Assembly (NCBI RefSeq): GCF_000719115.1
Contig: NZ_JOEA01000036.1
Location: forward strand, 1 to 51,878
DNA length: 51,878 bases
Origin: Lentzea albidocapillata
GTDB taxonomy: Bacteria; Actinomycetota; Actinomycetes; Mycobacteriales; Pseudonocardiaceae
Direction of reading: 5' to 3'
The notes beneath the pieces are model-generated. The model did not search any database, had not been told where the DNA came from, and worked only from the letters and a program-made list of their open reading frames with translations. Both the position numbers and the translations under genes were made by a program. Positions 27,351 through 34,911 of this stretch are shown here, piece by piece (the first letter of the stretch is position 1; the number at the start of each line of letters is the position of its first letter).

Positions 27351-27383
27351 CCTTTGTAGGCGCTTTGTAGGCACGTCGTAGGC
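27351..27383. repeat. Three tandem 11-bp direct repeats upstream of gntR
   Basis: CCTTTGTAGGC (27351-27361), GCTTTGTAGGC (27362-27372) and ACGTCGTAGGC (27373-27383) are end-to-end, sharing the GTAGGC core. The 11-bp period places each copy on the same face of the helix. They lie 48 bp upstream of the gntR ATG and probably bind an activator or repressor cooperatively. Confidence 0.75.
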
Positions 27384-27430
27384 GCACCTAGTCGGTGACC
27401 TGCACGGGAAGGCGTAGGAAGGGGAAGTTG

Positions 27431-28216
27431 ATGACCGAGGGGCTTGGCGCACGAGCGCCTAAGTACCACCGCGTTGCGGATGCCCTTCGACGAGAGATCC
27501 GCGACGGCGAGCTTGCGCCTGGTCAGCGGCTCCCAGCAGAGACGACGCTGGTCGAGCGCTTCCGGATGAGCCTGCCGACGATCAGGCAAGCGCTAGGAGT
27601 GCTGCGAGCCGAGGGACTCATCGAGTCCCGCCACGGCATCGGCACGTTCGTGAAGGAGCAGCGCCGGCTGCAACGCCGTTCGCGAGGCCGCTACGGCAGT
27701 GCCCGCGACCATCAGAAGCTTCTGACGCACCACCTACGCCACGACATCGTGTTCGCCGGACGTGGTCCTGTGCCCGGTCACATCGCCGAGGTGATGGGTA
27801 TCGAGCCCGGTACCGAGGTCGTCATCCGCCGACGCCACCTGTTCGACAAGGACACCAACCAGCCTGAGGAGATCGGCGCGAGTTACCTGCCTGTCGAGGT
27901 CGCGGGCGGCACGTTCCTGGAACAGCCGAAGGTCGTGCCTACGGCATTGTTCTTGTGCGTAGAGGACCTGACAGGCCGTCGCTACACTCGCGCCCACGAC
28001 CAGTGGATTGCGCGGATGCCGACCGCCGAGGAGAGCGGAATCCTTGAGCTGCCAACAGGTGCGTCCGTGATGCACGTAGTGCACGTGGCCCGTGACGAGG
28101 ACGGCGATGTGCTAGAGGTGTCAGAGTCGATCTGGCCTGCCGACCGCGTGATCGTCATCGACGACTACCTCATCGAGCAGGAAGCCGAGCAGCCGACAGC
28201 CGCTAGTGAGGTGTGA
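27431..28216 (+). CDS. GntR/UTRA transcriptional regulator of the element (KorSA-like)
   Basis: 261-residue regulator. Residues ~10-75 are a GntR winged helix (YHRVADALRREIRDGELAPG, QRLPAETTLVERFRMSLPTI, RQALGVLRAEGLIESRHGIG). Residues ~100-245 are a UTRA-type ligand domain (PGTEVVIRRRHLFDKDTNQP, GASYLPVEVAGG, VMHVVHVARDEDGDVLEVSE). AICEs of the pSAM2 type carry such a regulator (KorSA) to silence transfer and replication. AGGGGAAG precedes the ATG at 27431. Palindromic boxes and tandem 11-bp repeats lie in its promoter, consistent with autoregulation. It probably forms an operon with the broken 2H phosphoesterase gene. Confidence 0.85.
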   Translation: MTEGLGARAPKYHRVADALRREIRDGELAPGQRLPAETTLVERFRMSLPTIRQALGVLRAEGLIESRHGIGTFVKEQRRLQRRSRGRYGSARDHQKLLTHHLRHDIVFAGRGPVPGHIAEVMGIEPGTEVVIRRRHLFDKDTNQPEEIGASYLPVEVAGGTFLEQPKVVPTALFLCVEDLTGRRYTRAHDQWIARMPTAEESGILELPTGASVMHVVHVARDEDGDVLEVSESIWPADRVIVIDDYLIEQEAEQPTAASEV

Positions 28217-28220
28217 CTCA

Positions 28221-28876
28221 GTGGGTGAACACAGTCGCACTCAGAATGCTGACCAACTCGTCGACCATTGGTACTGGCGCCCCGGTTGGCGTCCTGGTCG
28301 CGAGTTCTTCACTTGGCACCTGACCTTTGAAGACGATGCATCTCTCCATGACCTGGTCTTGTCTCACCAGGGGGGCTTGCCGGCCTGCCCGGATTGGACT
28401 TGGTGCCACGGCCTTGGCTGCATGTCACGATGCAAGGTGTTGGGTTTGTTGACGAAGTTTCCACGGCTGATACCACCGCGATCAGTGAATCGGTACGTCG
28501 TCGTCTAGCGGGTGTTCCGTGGCAAGTTGTCAAATTTCACCGCCTAACGGCACGACAGCAGGCGATTGCACTTTGTCCGACGCCAACATCGGCGGTATGT
28601 TCAATCCGTGATGCGGTCCGCGAAGGTATTTCGGACGTATGGGGTGTATGTCAAGTTCCCGAGCGCTCAGAGTCCTACTCTCCGCACTTGACCGTCGCGT
28701 ACGTCAATACACCTATGTCTTCGGTTCCGGTCGTCAAACTCATGGAGACTGTCGACCCATCTCCGGTGGAGATCGCAATTAGGTCAGTTTCGCTGATTCG
28801 GCTTAGACGTGTCGAGCGCAGTTATACGTGGGATGGTGCGGAGCAATTCAACTTGGGCAGTAATGGGTCGGGTTAG
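28221..28876 (+). pseudogene. 2'-5' RNA ligase-like 2H phosphoesterase, frameshifted
   Basis: Starting at GTG 28221, frame 1 reads QLVDHWYWRPGWRPGREFFT and WHLTFEDDASLHDLVLSHQG; after a run of six G (28370-28375) the homologous frame changes to LDLVPRPWLHVTMQGVGFVD and continues to the stop at 28876. Restoring one G gives the continuous LSHQGGLAGLPGLDLVPRPW. The 2H motifs are HVTMQG and HLTVAY (in YSPHLTVAYVNT). The family includes cyclic phosphodiesterases and RNA 2',5' ligases. The break is either a one-base deletion, a sequence error, or slippage on the G tract. It lies 4 bp after gntR, so probably in its operon. Confidence 0.75.
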
Positions 28877-28900
28877 ATCCTCTGTGTGCGGCTATTTTCC

Positions 28901-30610
28901 CTAGCTTGCCAGCAGGGCCTTCAAATACTGATCAGTGAAGTCGCGAGTGCGTCCAAAGTCGCGCGTGATCTCTCGCCCCTCAGCCAGGTCTCGTAGCACC
29001 TTCTCGCATCGAGCAATCGCCTTCAGGTATTCCTGGTCATTCCAGATCAGCTTGTTGAAGCTGCTGCACGCGGTTTCAGCCTTCTTCTCATTTGACTCGA
29101 CCGAATCTGGCTTGATGGACTTAGTGTGCAGCGTTCGCAAGCCGGCCAGAAGATGGTATCTGGTTGGCTTGAGTTCCCGATCAACTGCGCCGCTCCGGAA
29201 GAAGTGATCGAGCTTGCAGAACGCGTACGCGGCGGAATAGTAATACGCGGGGTGGTGGCGTTCGGCGAAGACTTCTGATCCGACACGACCTCTTAGGTCG
29301 CCATAGTATCGGGCGGCAGTGTGAGGTATGCGCAGGTATAGGGAAGCGAACGACTGCATGAGGTTTCGAAGGGTGATAACACGCCACGTTCCTCTAACCT
29401 GTGTAGAGCCGAACCACTGCTTTGAACGACGTTCGTAGTAGATGCGATGCCCGTCGCTGTCGTCAAACGAATCGAAGTAGTTCTCGATCCGCCTTTGAAG
29501 TAGTGATAGGGCCATCAGGTTTTCGGGCGTGACTGGGCTCTGGTTGTTGGTTGCCCGAGCGATGCTGTTGGCGACGTCCTCGTCTGAAGCGATGATCAGC
29601 CTGAAGGGGACGAATACGCCGTCGAGCGAAGCCGTGTTCCTGTGGAGGATGTAGCTGGTTTGGCAACCGTTGACGATCTGAAAGTCCTTGAGAGTAAATC
29701 TATTTCCAGTGGGCTTTAGGTCCCGAGCGACGACGGTAACCCCGTTGTTGAGTACGCAGAACTTGTCCGCAGCGTCCGAGTTCAATGTGTTCAAGATGTC
29801 GCGATTGACGTCATTGTCACCTTGAAAGTCGCGAACATTGTCGAAGAACAGTGTCCGACGAATGTCGCCGTCCTCGTCCGTTACGAGCTTCACGAACTCG
29901 ACCCCGGGCAGAACGCCCAGGTAGGCCTCTTGGATTCCTTGCATGTCTGGCAGTGTCGTTCTCTGGTCAAACTGGATAGTCACCTCGGTTGCGCTATCAA
30001 TAGCCCTCCAGTTGGACTGGATCTCCTTAGTGCCCCAAGAGTGGATGTCAATCCGGGAAAACAGATTGCTCTGCTCAAGTCGTTCGATCGTGTCGCTAAT
30101 CTTGCTTGCAAACGGTGCAGGATTGGTCCAAGTGCCCGTCGTTACGTAGTACATGCGACATATTGGATTTGCGACGAACCGTGCTGACTCATCGAATAGG
30201 CGCTTCAGCATCTCGTGCTGAGCCTTAAGCTTGCCATGAGGTGGTGTGGCTTTAGTCAGTAGCCAGTGTGCTGCGTCAACGAATGTGCCGAAGTCGCCAA
30301 GGTCAAATGACGGAGAACGCTTGGACTGCACGATTGTTATGGCTGACTCGATAGAGTGCGTACCCTTCAGTGCATCTTCGAGTTCTTCTATATTCGCGAT
30401 CAACTCGTTGTTGATGGACAGGGCGAATCCATCTATACCTTGCGTTCCGCCTGAACCGCATGAGTAGTCGTCGACTGTGAACTGCTGATTGTGGTGGCGG
30501 GACAGCACGATAAAGTTCACGAAGTGCTCGAATTGCTCGCTTTCGTCCGCGAGCGTCACGCCGTGATTCCCTACCCAGGTCTTCAGGAGACCTTCCGTTA
30601 CCCGGTCCAT
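28901..30610 (-). CDS. AIPR family protein (abortive infection phage resistance)
   Basis: 569-residue protein with the AIPR domain (PF10592-type), recognised from VLNNGVTVVARDLKPTGNRF, TLKDFQIVNGCQTSYILHRN and ATNNQSPVTPENLMAL. The N-terminal ~250 residues include DDYSCGSGGTQGIDGFALSI and VQSKRSPSFDLGDFGTF, the QxK-like arrangement found at nuclease-related N-termini of this family. AIPR proteins are tied to phage abortive infection; the mechanism is poorly defined. The gene has visibly lower GC and different codon use from its neighbours, indicating separate acquisition. ATG at 30610; longer starts lack support. It is transcribed convergently with the 2H phosphoesterase remnant. Confidence 0.85.
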   Translation of the reverse strand: MDRVTEGLLKTWVGNHGVTLADESEQFEHFVNFIVLSRHHNQQFTVDDYSCGSGGTQGIDGFALSINNELIANIEELEDALKGTHSIESAITIVQSKRSPSFDLGDFGTFVDAAHWLLTKATPPHGKLKAQHEMLKRLFDESARFVANPICRMYYVTTGTWTNPAPFASKISDTIERLEQSNLFSRIDIHSWGTKEIQSNWRAIDSATEVTIQFDQRTTLPDMQGIQEAYLGVLPGVEFVKLVTDEDGDIRRTLFFDNVRDFQGDNDVNRDILNTLNSDAADKFCVLNNGVTVVARDLKPTGNRFTLKDFQIVNGCQTSYILHRNTASLDGVFVPFRLIIASDEDVANSIARATNNQSPVTPENLMALSLLQRRIENYFDSFDDSDGHRIYYERRSKQWFGSTQVRGTWRVITLRNLMQSFASLYLRIPHTAARYYGDLRGRVGSEVFAERHHPAYYYSAAYAFCKLDHFFRSGAVDRELKPTRYHLLAGLRTLHTKSIKPDSVESNEKKAETACSSFNKLIWNDQEYLKAIARCEKVLRDLAEGREITRDFGRTRDFTDQYLKALLAS

Positions 30611-30798
30611 CCAGTCCACCCTCAGAGGTCGCTGACGAGCGTGTCGATACGTTGTCGCCCTGAACACCATCGGGCGTTACGGTCGCTCAGTTCTCCCAGG
30701 TCAAGCAGGGTTGGGTGTATCGCGATCAGGCTCGGTCATGGCGGAATGCAACGGCGAGCGTCAGCTTTGACTGCTGAATTCAGCTTTATGGGATCAAG

Positions 30799-30843
30799 GC
30801 GCCGCCGTCGGCGGCGCGCTGGTAGGCCAGTCGCCTACCAGCG
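30799..30843. repeat. Tandem perfect hairpins, candidate replication or transfer origin
   Basis: GCGCCGCC-GTC-GGCGGCGC (30799-30817) abuts CGCTGGTAGG-ccagtcg-CCTACCAGCG (30817-30843): two perfect stems of 8 and 10 bp sharing one base. Adjacent stable hairpins of this kind occur at rolling-circle double- or single-strand origins and transfer loci. No Rep gene is nearby to confirm it. Confidence 0.6.
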
Positions 30844-31382
30844 TGGCCCGCATCCATCCGGGCACGTCGGGCTCCCGCTTCGCTCCGCCCGCCGGCCACG
30901 GCGGCGCGGCTCCACCTAGTGGCTGGCAGTGCGCCACCGACGGCGGGACCCGAAGCAGGAGCTAGGTGTGTCAGATTCGCGGCGTGGCACACCCCACGCT
31001 CGCCATGCCGTTAGGAGCTTTTTTTGAGAGGGTGTGCGTCAGCCGGATCGGTAAGGCGCCCAATCGACGGGTGCACACGGGCCTGGATCAACAGGTTGAT
31101 CTCGCCCATGCCCCTCTCCCTCACCCGGAGTGACTGATACCGAATGCAGGGAGCATAGACCGGGTTCGTCGTTGGACCAACAGCTCTAGCTAGCACTGAC
31201 TTAGCTGGGACGATCGCGCAGGCGAGCATCTGACAGCACGAAGGGCACCACCCCGACACGCCATGATCAGTCACGGCCCAGCGGCACCGCGTCAAGACGG
31301 GAAAGCGTGTCTTGACCCGCCACCACTGTCCGCGAGATCGGCTCAGTATCGGGATGGTGCCCAAGGCGGGTCGATCAACTCC

Positions 31383-31401
31383 CAGGCCGTCTCCAGGCCG
31401 T
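31383..31401. repeat. Subterminal 19-bp repeat, right copy
   Basis: Identical to 25031-25049 and in the same orientation, about 110 bp inside the right attachment repeat. On the minus strand it reads DGLETA continuing WELIDPPWAPSR before a stop. It directly abuts the palindrome GAGACGTCTC. Confidence 0.7.
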
Positions 31402-31510
31402 GAGACGTCTCAAAGCGTCGAAAACCAGTGAGAACTGTTAATCACCAAAACCGCAGTTCAACGGCCATTCAAGCCAACATCCACGCCTAGCAAAAATCCC
31501 GGCGGTCACA

Positions 31511-31542
31511 ACATCGCGATCTGGCTCGCGATGTACTCGTGA
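31511..31542 (+). repeat. Right attachment-site repeat (attR)
   Basis: Copy of the hemolysin III 3' end (IAIWLAMYS then TGA, codons ATC GCG ATC TGG ...). It differs from 24970-25001 at two synonymous positions. This is probably the displaced native 3' end of the gene, since the following DNA leads straight into the backbone gene at 31,555. Confidence 0.85.
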
Positions 31543-31554
31543 TTCACTCCTGAC

Positions 31555-31989
31555 ATGGGTGCATCTGGCTGGATCCGCTATGCGGAGTACGACCCGGATC
31601 CGGTCGTCGTGCTGAACGCGCTGCACGCCCAGGAGCTCGCCGGCGGCGAGTACCACTGGGCGGAGCCCGGCGTTCCCAGGCCGGCCTCGGTCCAGGAACT
31701 GCAGGAGCTCTACGGGGTGCACGAGTGCCTTCCACTGGAGTGCACGCATTCCGTGCTCGACATCTTCGACATCCACTACGGCGCCGCGGACGTGGCGTGG
31801 GCGATGCGTCCGCTGGACGAAGCGACGATCCAGGAGAAGTTCGGCACGCTCACGCCGACGCGCGAACAGTTCGACGCGGTCTACGAGGCGGATGAACTGT
31901 TCTGCGAGCGGGCGAGCGGGTGTTTCACCACCCTCTACGTGGATGGTGTGCCCGCCACGACGGCCGTGTGGGGCGTCACGGGCGATTAG
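31555..31989 (+). CDS. Conserved hypothetical protein
   Basis: 144-residue soluble protein starting MGASGWIRYAEYDPDPVVVL. Other features are GGEYHWAEPGVPRPASVQEL, the Cys-containing CLPLECTHSVLDIFD and FGTLTPTREQFDAVYEADEL. No function is recognised; similar small proteins with a W(I/V)RY-Y-PD N-terminus occur in Pseudonocardiales. It lies directly after the right junction of the element, 13 bp past the displaced hemolysin III stop, so before insertion it was probably the gene immediately downstream of hemolysin III. Possible ribosome site CACTCCTGAC is poor, so translation may have been coupled to that gene. Confidence 0.65.
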   Translation: MGASGWIRYAEYDPDPVVVLNALHAQELAGGEYHWAEPGVPRPASVQELQELYGVHECLPLECTHSVLDIFDIHYGAADVAWAMRPLDEATIQEKFGTLTPTREQFDAVYEADELFCERASGCFTTLYVDGVPATTAVWGVTGD

Positions 31990-31994
31990 GAAGT

Positions 31995-32019
31995 GGGAGC
32001 TGCCCGGTGGACAGCTCCC
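31995..32019. terminator. Bidirectional terminator between the hypothetical gene and fumC
   Basis: GGGAGCTG (31995-32002) and CAGCTCCC (32012-32019) form an 8-bp stem with a 9-nt loop between convergent genes. No U tract. Confidence 0.65.
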
Positions 32020-32028
32020 CTCTGAGCG

Positions 32029-33423
32029 TCAACGGCCGCCGCGGGCCATGTGCAGCACGTCCAGAGCAGCGTCGAGCTGTTCCTCGGTGAGCTTGCCCGG
32101 CACGTGGCCGCGTTCCAGCACCACCTCGCGGATGGTCTTGCGCTCCTTCAGTGACTGCTTGGCGATCGACGCCGCCTCCTCGTAGCCGATGTAGCGGTTC
32201 AGCGGCGTGACGATGGACGGGGACGACTCGGCGTACTCGCTCATCCGCGCCACCTGCGGTTCGGTGCCGACCAGGACCTTGTCGGCGAGCAGGCGGGCGA
32301 CGGCGGCGAGCAGGCGGGACGACTCCAGGACGTTGCGGGCGATGACCGGCAGCATCACGTTCAGCTGGAAGTTGCCCTGCGAGCCGGCGAACGCGACGGT
32401 GGCGTCGTTGCCGATGACCTGCGCGACGACCATCATCGTGGCTTCGGAGATCACCGGGTTGACCTTGCCCGGCATGATCGAGCTGCCCGGCTGGAGGTCG
32501 GGCAGCGCCAGTTCGCCGAGGCCGGTGCGGGGGCCCGAGCCCAGCCAGCGGAGGTCGTTGGCGATCTTGAACAGTGCCACGGCCGACGCGCGGAGCTGGC
32601 CGGAGATCTCGACGACGCCGTCCTGGGTGGCCTGGGCCTCGAAGTGATCGCGGGCCTCCACCAGCGGCAGGTCGGTGGCCTTGGCCAGTTCTGCCGCCAC
32701 CGCCGCGCCGAAGCCCTCGGGGGCGTTCAGGCCGCTGCCCACCGCGGTGCCGCCGATCGGCAGTTCCGCGAGGCGCGGGATGGAGGCCTGCAGGCGTTCG
32801 ACGGAGTAGCGGACCTGGGCCGCCCAGGCCCCGGCTTCCTGGCCCAGGGTGATCGGGACGGCGTCCATGAGGTGCGTGCGGCCCGACTTGACCAGGTCGG
32901 ACCATTCGGCGGCGCGTGACTCCAGGACGCCCAGGAGGTGTTCGAGCGACGGGATCACGTCGGTCATCACGGCCTCGGTGGCGGCCACGCGCAACGTCGT
33001 CGGGAACGTGTCGTTGGACGACTGCGAGGCGTTGACGTGGTCGTTCGGGTGCACGTCGCGGCCCAGTGCGCGAGTGGCGAGGGTGGCGATGACCTCGTTG
33101 GCGTTCATGTTCGAGGACGTGCCGGAACCCGTCTGGAAGACGTCGACCGGGAAGTGGGCGTCCCACTGGCCGCCGGCGACCTCGTCGGCTGCCGTGGCGA
33201 TGGCGGAGGCCAGGTCCGCGTCGAGTACGCCGAGCCGGGCGTTCACCCTGGCCGTCGCTGCCTTGAGCAGGCCCAGTGCCCTGATCTGGGCGCGTTCCAG
33301 GCCTCGACCGGAAATCGGGAAGTTCTCGACCGCGCGTTGTGTTTGGGCGCGCCACAATGCGTCGATCGGCACGCGGACCTCACCCATCGTGTCGTGCTCG
33401 ACGCGGTACTCCTGTTCAGACAT
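32029..33423 (-). CDS. fumC: Class II fumarate hydratase
   Basis: 464-residue fumarase of the aspartase/fumarase superfamily, interconverting fumarate and L-malate in the TCA cycle without an iron-sulfur cluster. Conserved regions are [34 protein letters not shown], the catalytic [17 protein letters not shown] and the signature loop [12 protein letters not shown]. Family-typical length. Starts ATG at 33423 and is divergent from the FAD reductase gene with 63 bp between. Corresponds by position to fum in the M. tuberculosis block. Confidence 0.96.
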   Translation of the reverse strand: MSEQEYRVEHDTMGEVRVPIDALWRAQTQRAVENFPISGRGLERAQIRALGLLKAATARVNARLGVLDADLASAIATAADEVAGGQWDAHFPVDVFQTGSGTSSNMNANEVIATLATRALGRDVHPNDHVNASQSSNDTFPTTLRVAATEAVMTDVIPSLEHLLGVLESRAAEWSDLVKSGRTHLMDAVPITLGQEAGAWAAQVRYSVERLQASIPRLAELPIGGTAVGSGLNAPEGFGAAVAAELAKATDLPLVEARDHFEAQATQDGVVEISGQLRASAVALFKIANDLRWLGSGPRTGLGELALPDLQPGSSIMPGKVNPVISEATMMVVAQVIGNDATVAFAGSQGNFQLNVMLPVIARNVLESSRLLAAVARLLADKVLVGTEPQVARMSEYAESSPSIVTPLNRYIGYEEAASIAKQSLKERKTIREVVLERGHVPGKLTEEQLDAALDVLHMARGGR

Positions 33424-33486
33424 ACCTCCGAGTCTCTATCGTCGATCACAGCACTGCCACCCACCACTGGCAGAAGGGCACCACTC

Positions 33487-34455
33487 ATGGAGCGTGACGT
33501 CGACCTCCTCGTCGTGGGAGCTGGTCCCACGGGGTTGTTCGCCGCTTACTACGCGGGCTTCCGGGAAATGAACGTCGCAGTGGTCGACGCTCTGCCGGAA
33601 CCGGGCGGCCAGATCACGGCGATGTATCCGGAGAAGATGATTTTCGACGTGGCCGGGTTCCCCGCCGTGCGGGGACGTGACCTCGTCAACGGCCTGGTGG
33701 AGCAGGCCGCGCAGTTCAAGCCGACCTACCTGCTCGGCCGGCAGGCGCGTACCTGCGAGTCCATTGAGGACGGTCTGCGGGTCGGGCTCGCGGACGGTTC
33801 CTCCATCAACACCAAGGCCGTGCTGATCACGGCGGGCATGGGCGAGTTCAACCCGCGTCCGTTGCCCGCAGGCGACGGCCGGCTGGGACGCGGCATGGTC
33901 CACTTCGTGCCGGTGCTGGCCGAACACGCCGGGCAGCACGTGGTGATCGTGGGCGGTGGCGACTCGGCGTTCGACTGGGCGCTGGCGCTGCACCCGATCG
34001 CCGCGAGTGTCAAGATCGTGCACCGCAGGGCCAGCTTCCGCGCGCACGCGGCCACCGTGCGGCAGGTGCGGGAGCTCGGCGTGGAGATCATCACCGACGC
34101 CGAGGTGCTGGCGTTGCGCGGCGAGCCACTGTCCGAAGTGGACGTCAAGGTCAAGGGCGGCGACGCGCGGACGTTGCCTGCGCAGACGGTCGTGGCCGCC
34201 CTCGGGTTCACCGCGGACCTCGGGCCGATCGAGTCGTGGGGGCTCGAGCTCGACCACCGCGCGGTGCTCGTCGACTCCACCATGAAGACCAAGCTGGACA
34301 GGATCTACGCGGCGGGCGACGTCGCGCAGTACCCCGGCAAGGTCAAGCTCATCGCGACGGGGTTCGGGGAGGCGGCGACCGCGGTCAACAACATCGCCGT
34401 GGCGCTCAACCCGTCGGCGCACCTGTTCCCGGGGCATTCGAGCGACGGCAGCTGA
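33487..34455 (+). CDS. Thioredoxin-reductase-like ferredoxin/flavodoxin-NADP+ reductase
   Basis: 322-residue two-domain FAD/NAD(P) reductase. The FAD-binding GAGPTGLFAAYYA is at residues ~11-23, the second dinucleotide fold has VVIVGGGDSAFDWAL (~154-168), and the C-terminal FAD motif is RIYAAGDVAQYPGKVKLI. It lacks the CxxC redox pair of thioredoxin reductase at the NADPH domain, which places it with the YumC-type ferredoxin-NADP reductases (motifs GGQITAMYPEKMIFDVAGFP). It would pass electrons between NADPH and ferredoxin in the cytosol. ATG at 33487. Confidence 0.88.
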   Translation: MERDVDLLVVGAGPTGLFAAYYAGFREMNVAVVDALPEPGGQITAMYPEKMIFDVAGFPAVRGRDLVNGLVEQAAQFKPTYLLGRQARTCESIEDGLRVGLADGSSINTKAVLITAGMGEFNPRPLPAGDGRLGRGMVHFVPVLAEHAGQHVVIVGGGDSAFDWALALHPIAASVKIVHRRASFRAHAATVRQVRELGVEIITDAEVLALRGEPLSEVDVKVKGGDARTLPAQTVVAALGFTADLGPIESWGLELDHRAVLVDSTMKTKLDRIYAAGDVAQYPGKVKLIATGFGEAATAVNNIAVALNPSAHLFPGHSSDGS

Positions 34456-34474
34456 CGCGCGCGCCGGGGGTCTG

Positions 34475-34858
34475 TCAGGCCCCCGGCAGCGGCGCCGGGT
34501 CGTGCTTCGCCAGGTGCTGGAAGATGATCGACGTGCGGAAGCCGACGATCTCCTTGCGCTGACTCAGCTTGTCGACCAGGAACGCGTGCAGGCGGTCGTT
34601 GTCCTGGGCGCTCACGTGGATCACGAAGTCGTCGCTGCCCGCCATCATGAACACCGCCGTAACCTCGGGAAGGCCTGCGGCGAAGGCCTTGAAGGCGTCG
34701 ATCACGGTGCGGCTCAGCGGGCAGACCTGCACCGACGCCGGCGCCTGCACGCCCCGGTTCAGCGCGGACGGCGCGATGTCCGCGTGGTAGCCGCGGATCA
34801 CACCACGCTCGCGCAGCAGGCGGGTGCGCTCCAGGCACGTCGACGGCGCGACGCCCAC
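34475..34858 (-). CDS. Lrp/AsnC family regulator, N-terminally truncated
   Basis: 127 residues from GTG 34858. It contains the recognition half of the AsnC helix-turn-helix (VGVAPSTCLERTRLLRERGV) and a complete RAM domain (PASVQVCPLSRTVIDAFKAF, VTAVFMMAGSDDFVIHVSAQ). Upstream, the same frame continues with family-like sequence (PQLNSRPPAPIIARK) but has no ATG, GTG or TTG and meets a stop near 34,960, so the usual first ~25-30 residues (the LDxxDRxIL helix) are missing. The divergent lipoprotein gene now occupies that position. It is either a decaying gene or uses a CTG start near 34897. Confidence 0.65.
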   Translation of the reverse strand: MGVAPSTCLERTRLLRERGVIRGYHADIAPSALNRGVQAPASVQVCPLSRTVIDAFKAFAAGLPEVTAVFMMAGSDDFVIHVSAQDNDRLHAFLVDKLSQRKEIVGFRTSIIFQHLAKHDPAPLPGA

Positions 34859-34911
34859 CTTGCGCGCGATGATGGGTGCCGGTGGGCGGCTATTCAGTTG
34901 AGGAGAGCGGT

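Larger units (their letters stand above)
30611..31510. other. Gene-poor right part of the element
   Basis: About 900 bp without a supported gene. It holds the tandem hairpins at 30799-30843, a CACCTAG...CTAGGTG inverted pair (around 30913 and 30961), a T7 run near 31020, a perfect GAGACGTCTC palindrome (31402-31411) and GAACTG/CAGTTC (31432-31437, 31454-31459) in AT-richer DNA near the right end, where integrase arm sites would be expected. One short minus-strand frame, 31011-31109 (MGEINLLIQARVHPSIGRLT onward, 32 residues), has a purine-rich ribosome site but no known relative. Confidence 0.5.
24978..31538. mobile_element. Integrated genetic element, about 6.5 kb, inserted at the 3' end of the hemolysin III gene
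   Basis: The element is bounded by direct repeats of the hemolysin III 3' end. Inside are a KorSA-like GntR regulator divergent from small genes typical of actinobacterial integrative and conjugative elements (AICEs), a broken 2H phosphoesterase, an AIPR abortive-infection gene with visibly lower GC than its surroundings, and tandem hairpins resembling origin structures. No tyrosine or serine integrase, excisionase, Rep or FtsK-like transfer protein is recognisable, so it is a remnant or depends on functions elsewhere. A 19-bp repeat (25031-25049 and 31383-31401) sits just inside both ends. The flanking backbone order (hemolysin III then a small hypothetical gene) resumes at 31,555. Confidence 0.8.

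Noticed and set aside
27351..27383. CRISPR-like array at the 11-bp repeats
   Set aside because: Units are end-to-end without spacers, too short, and no cas genes occur in the window.
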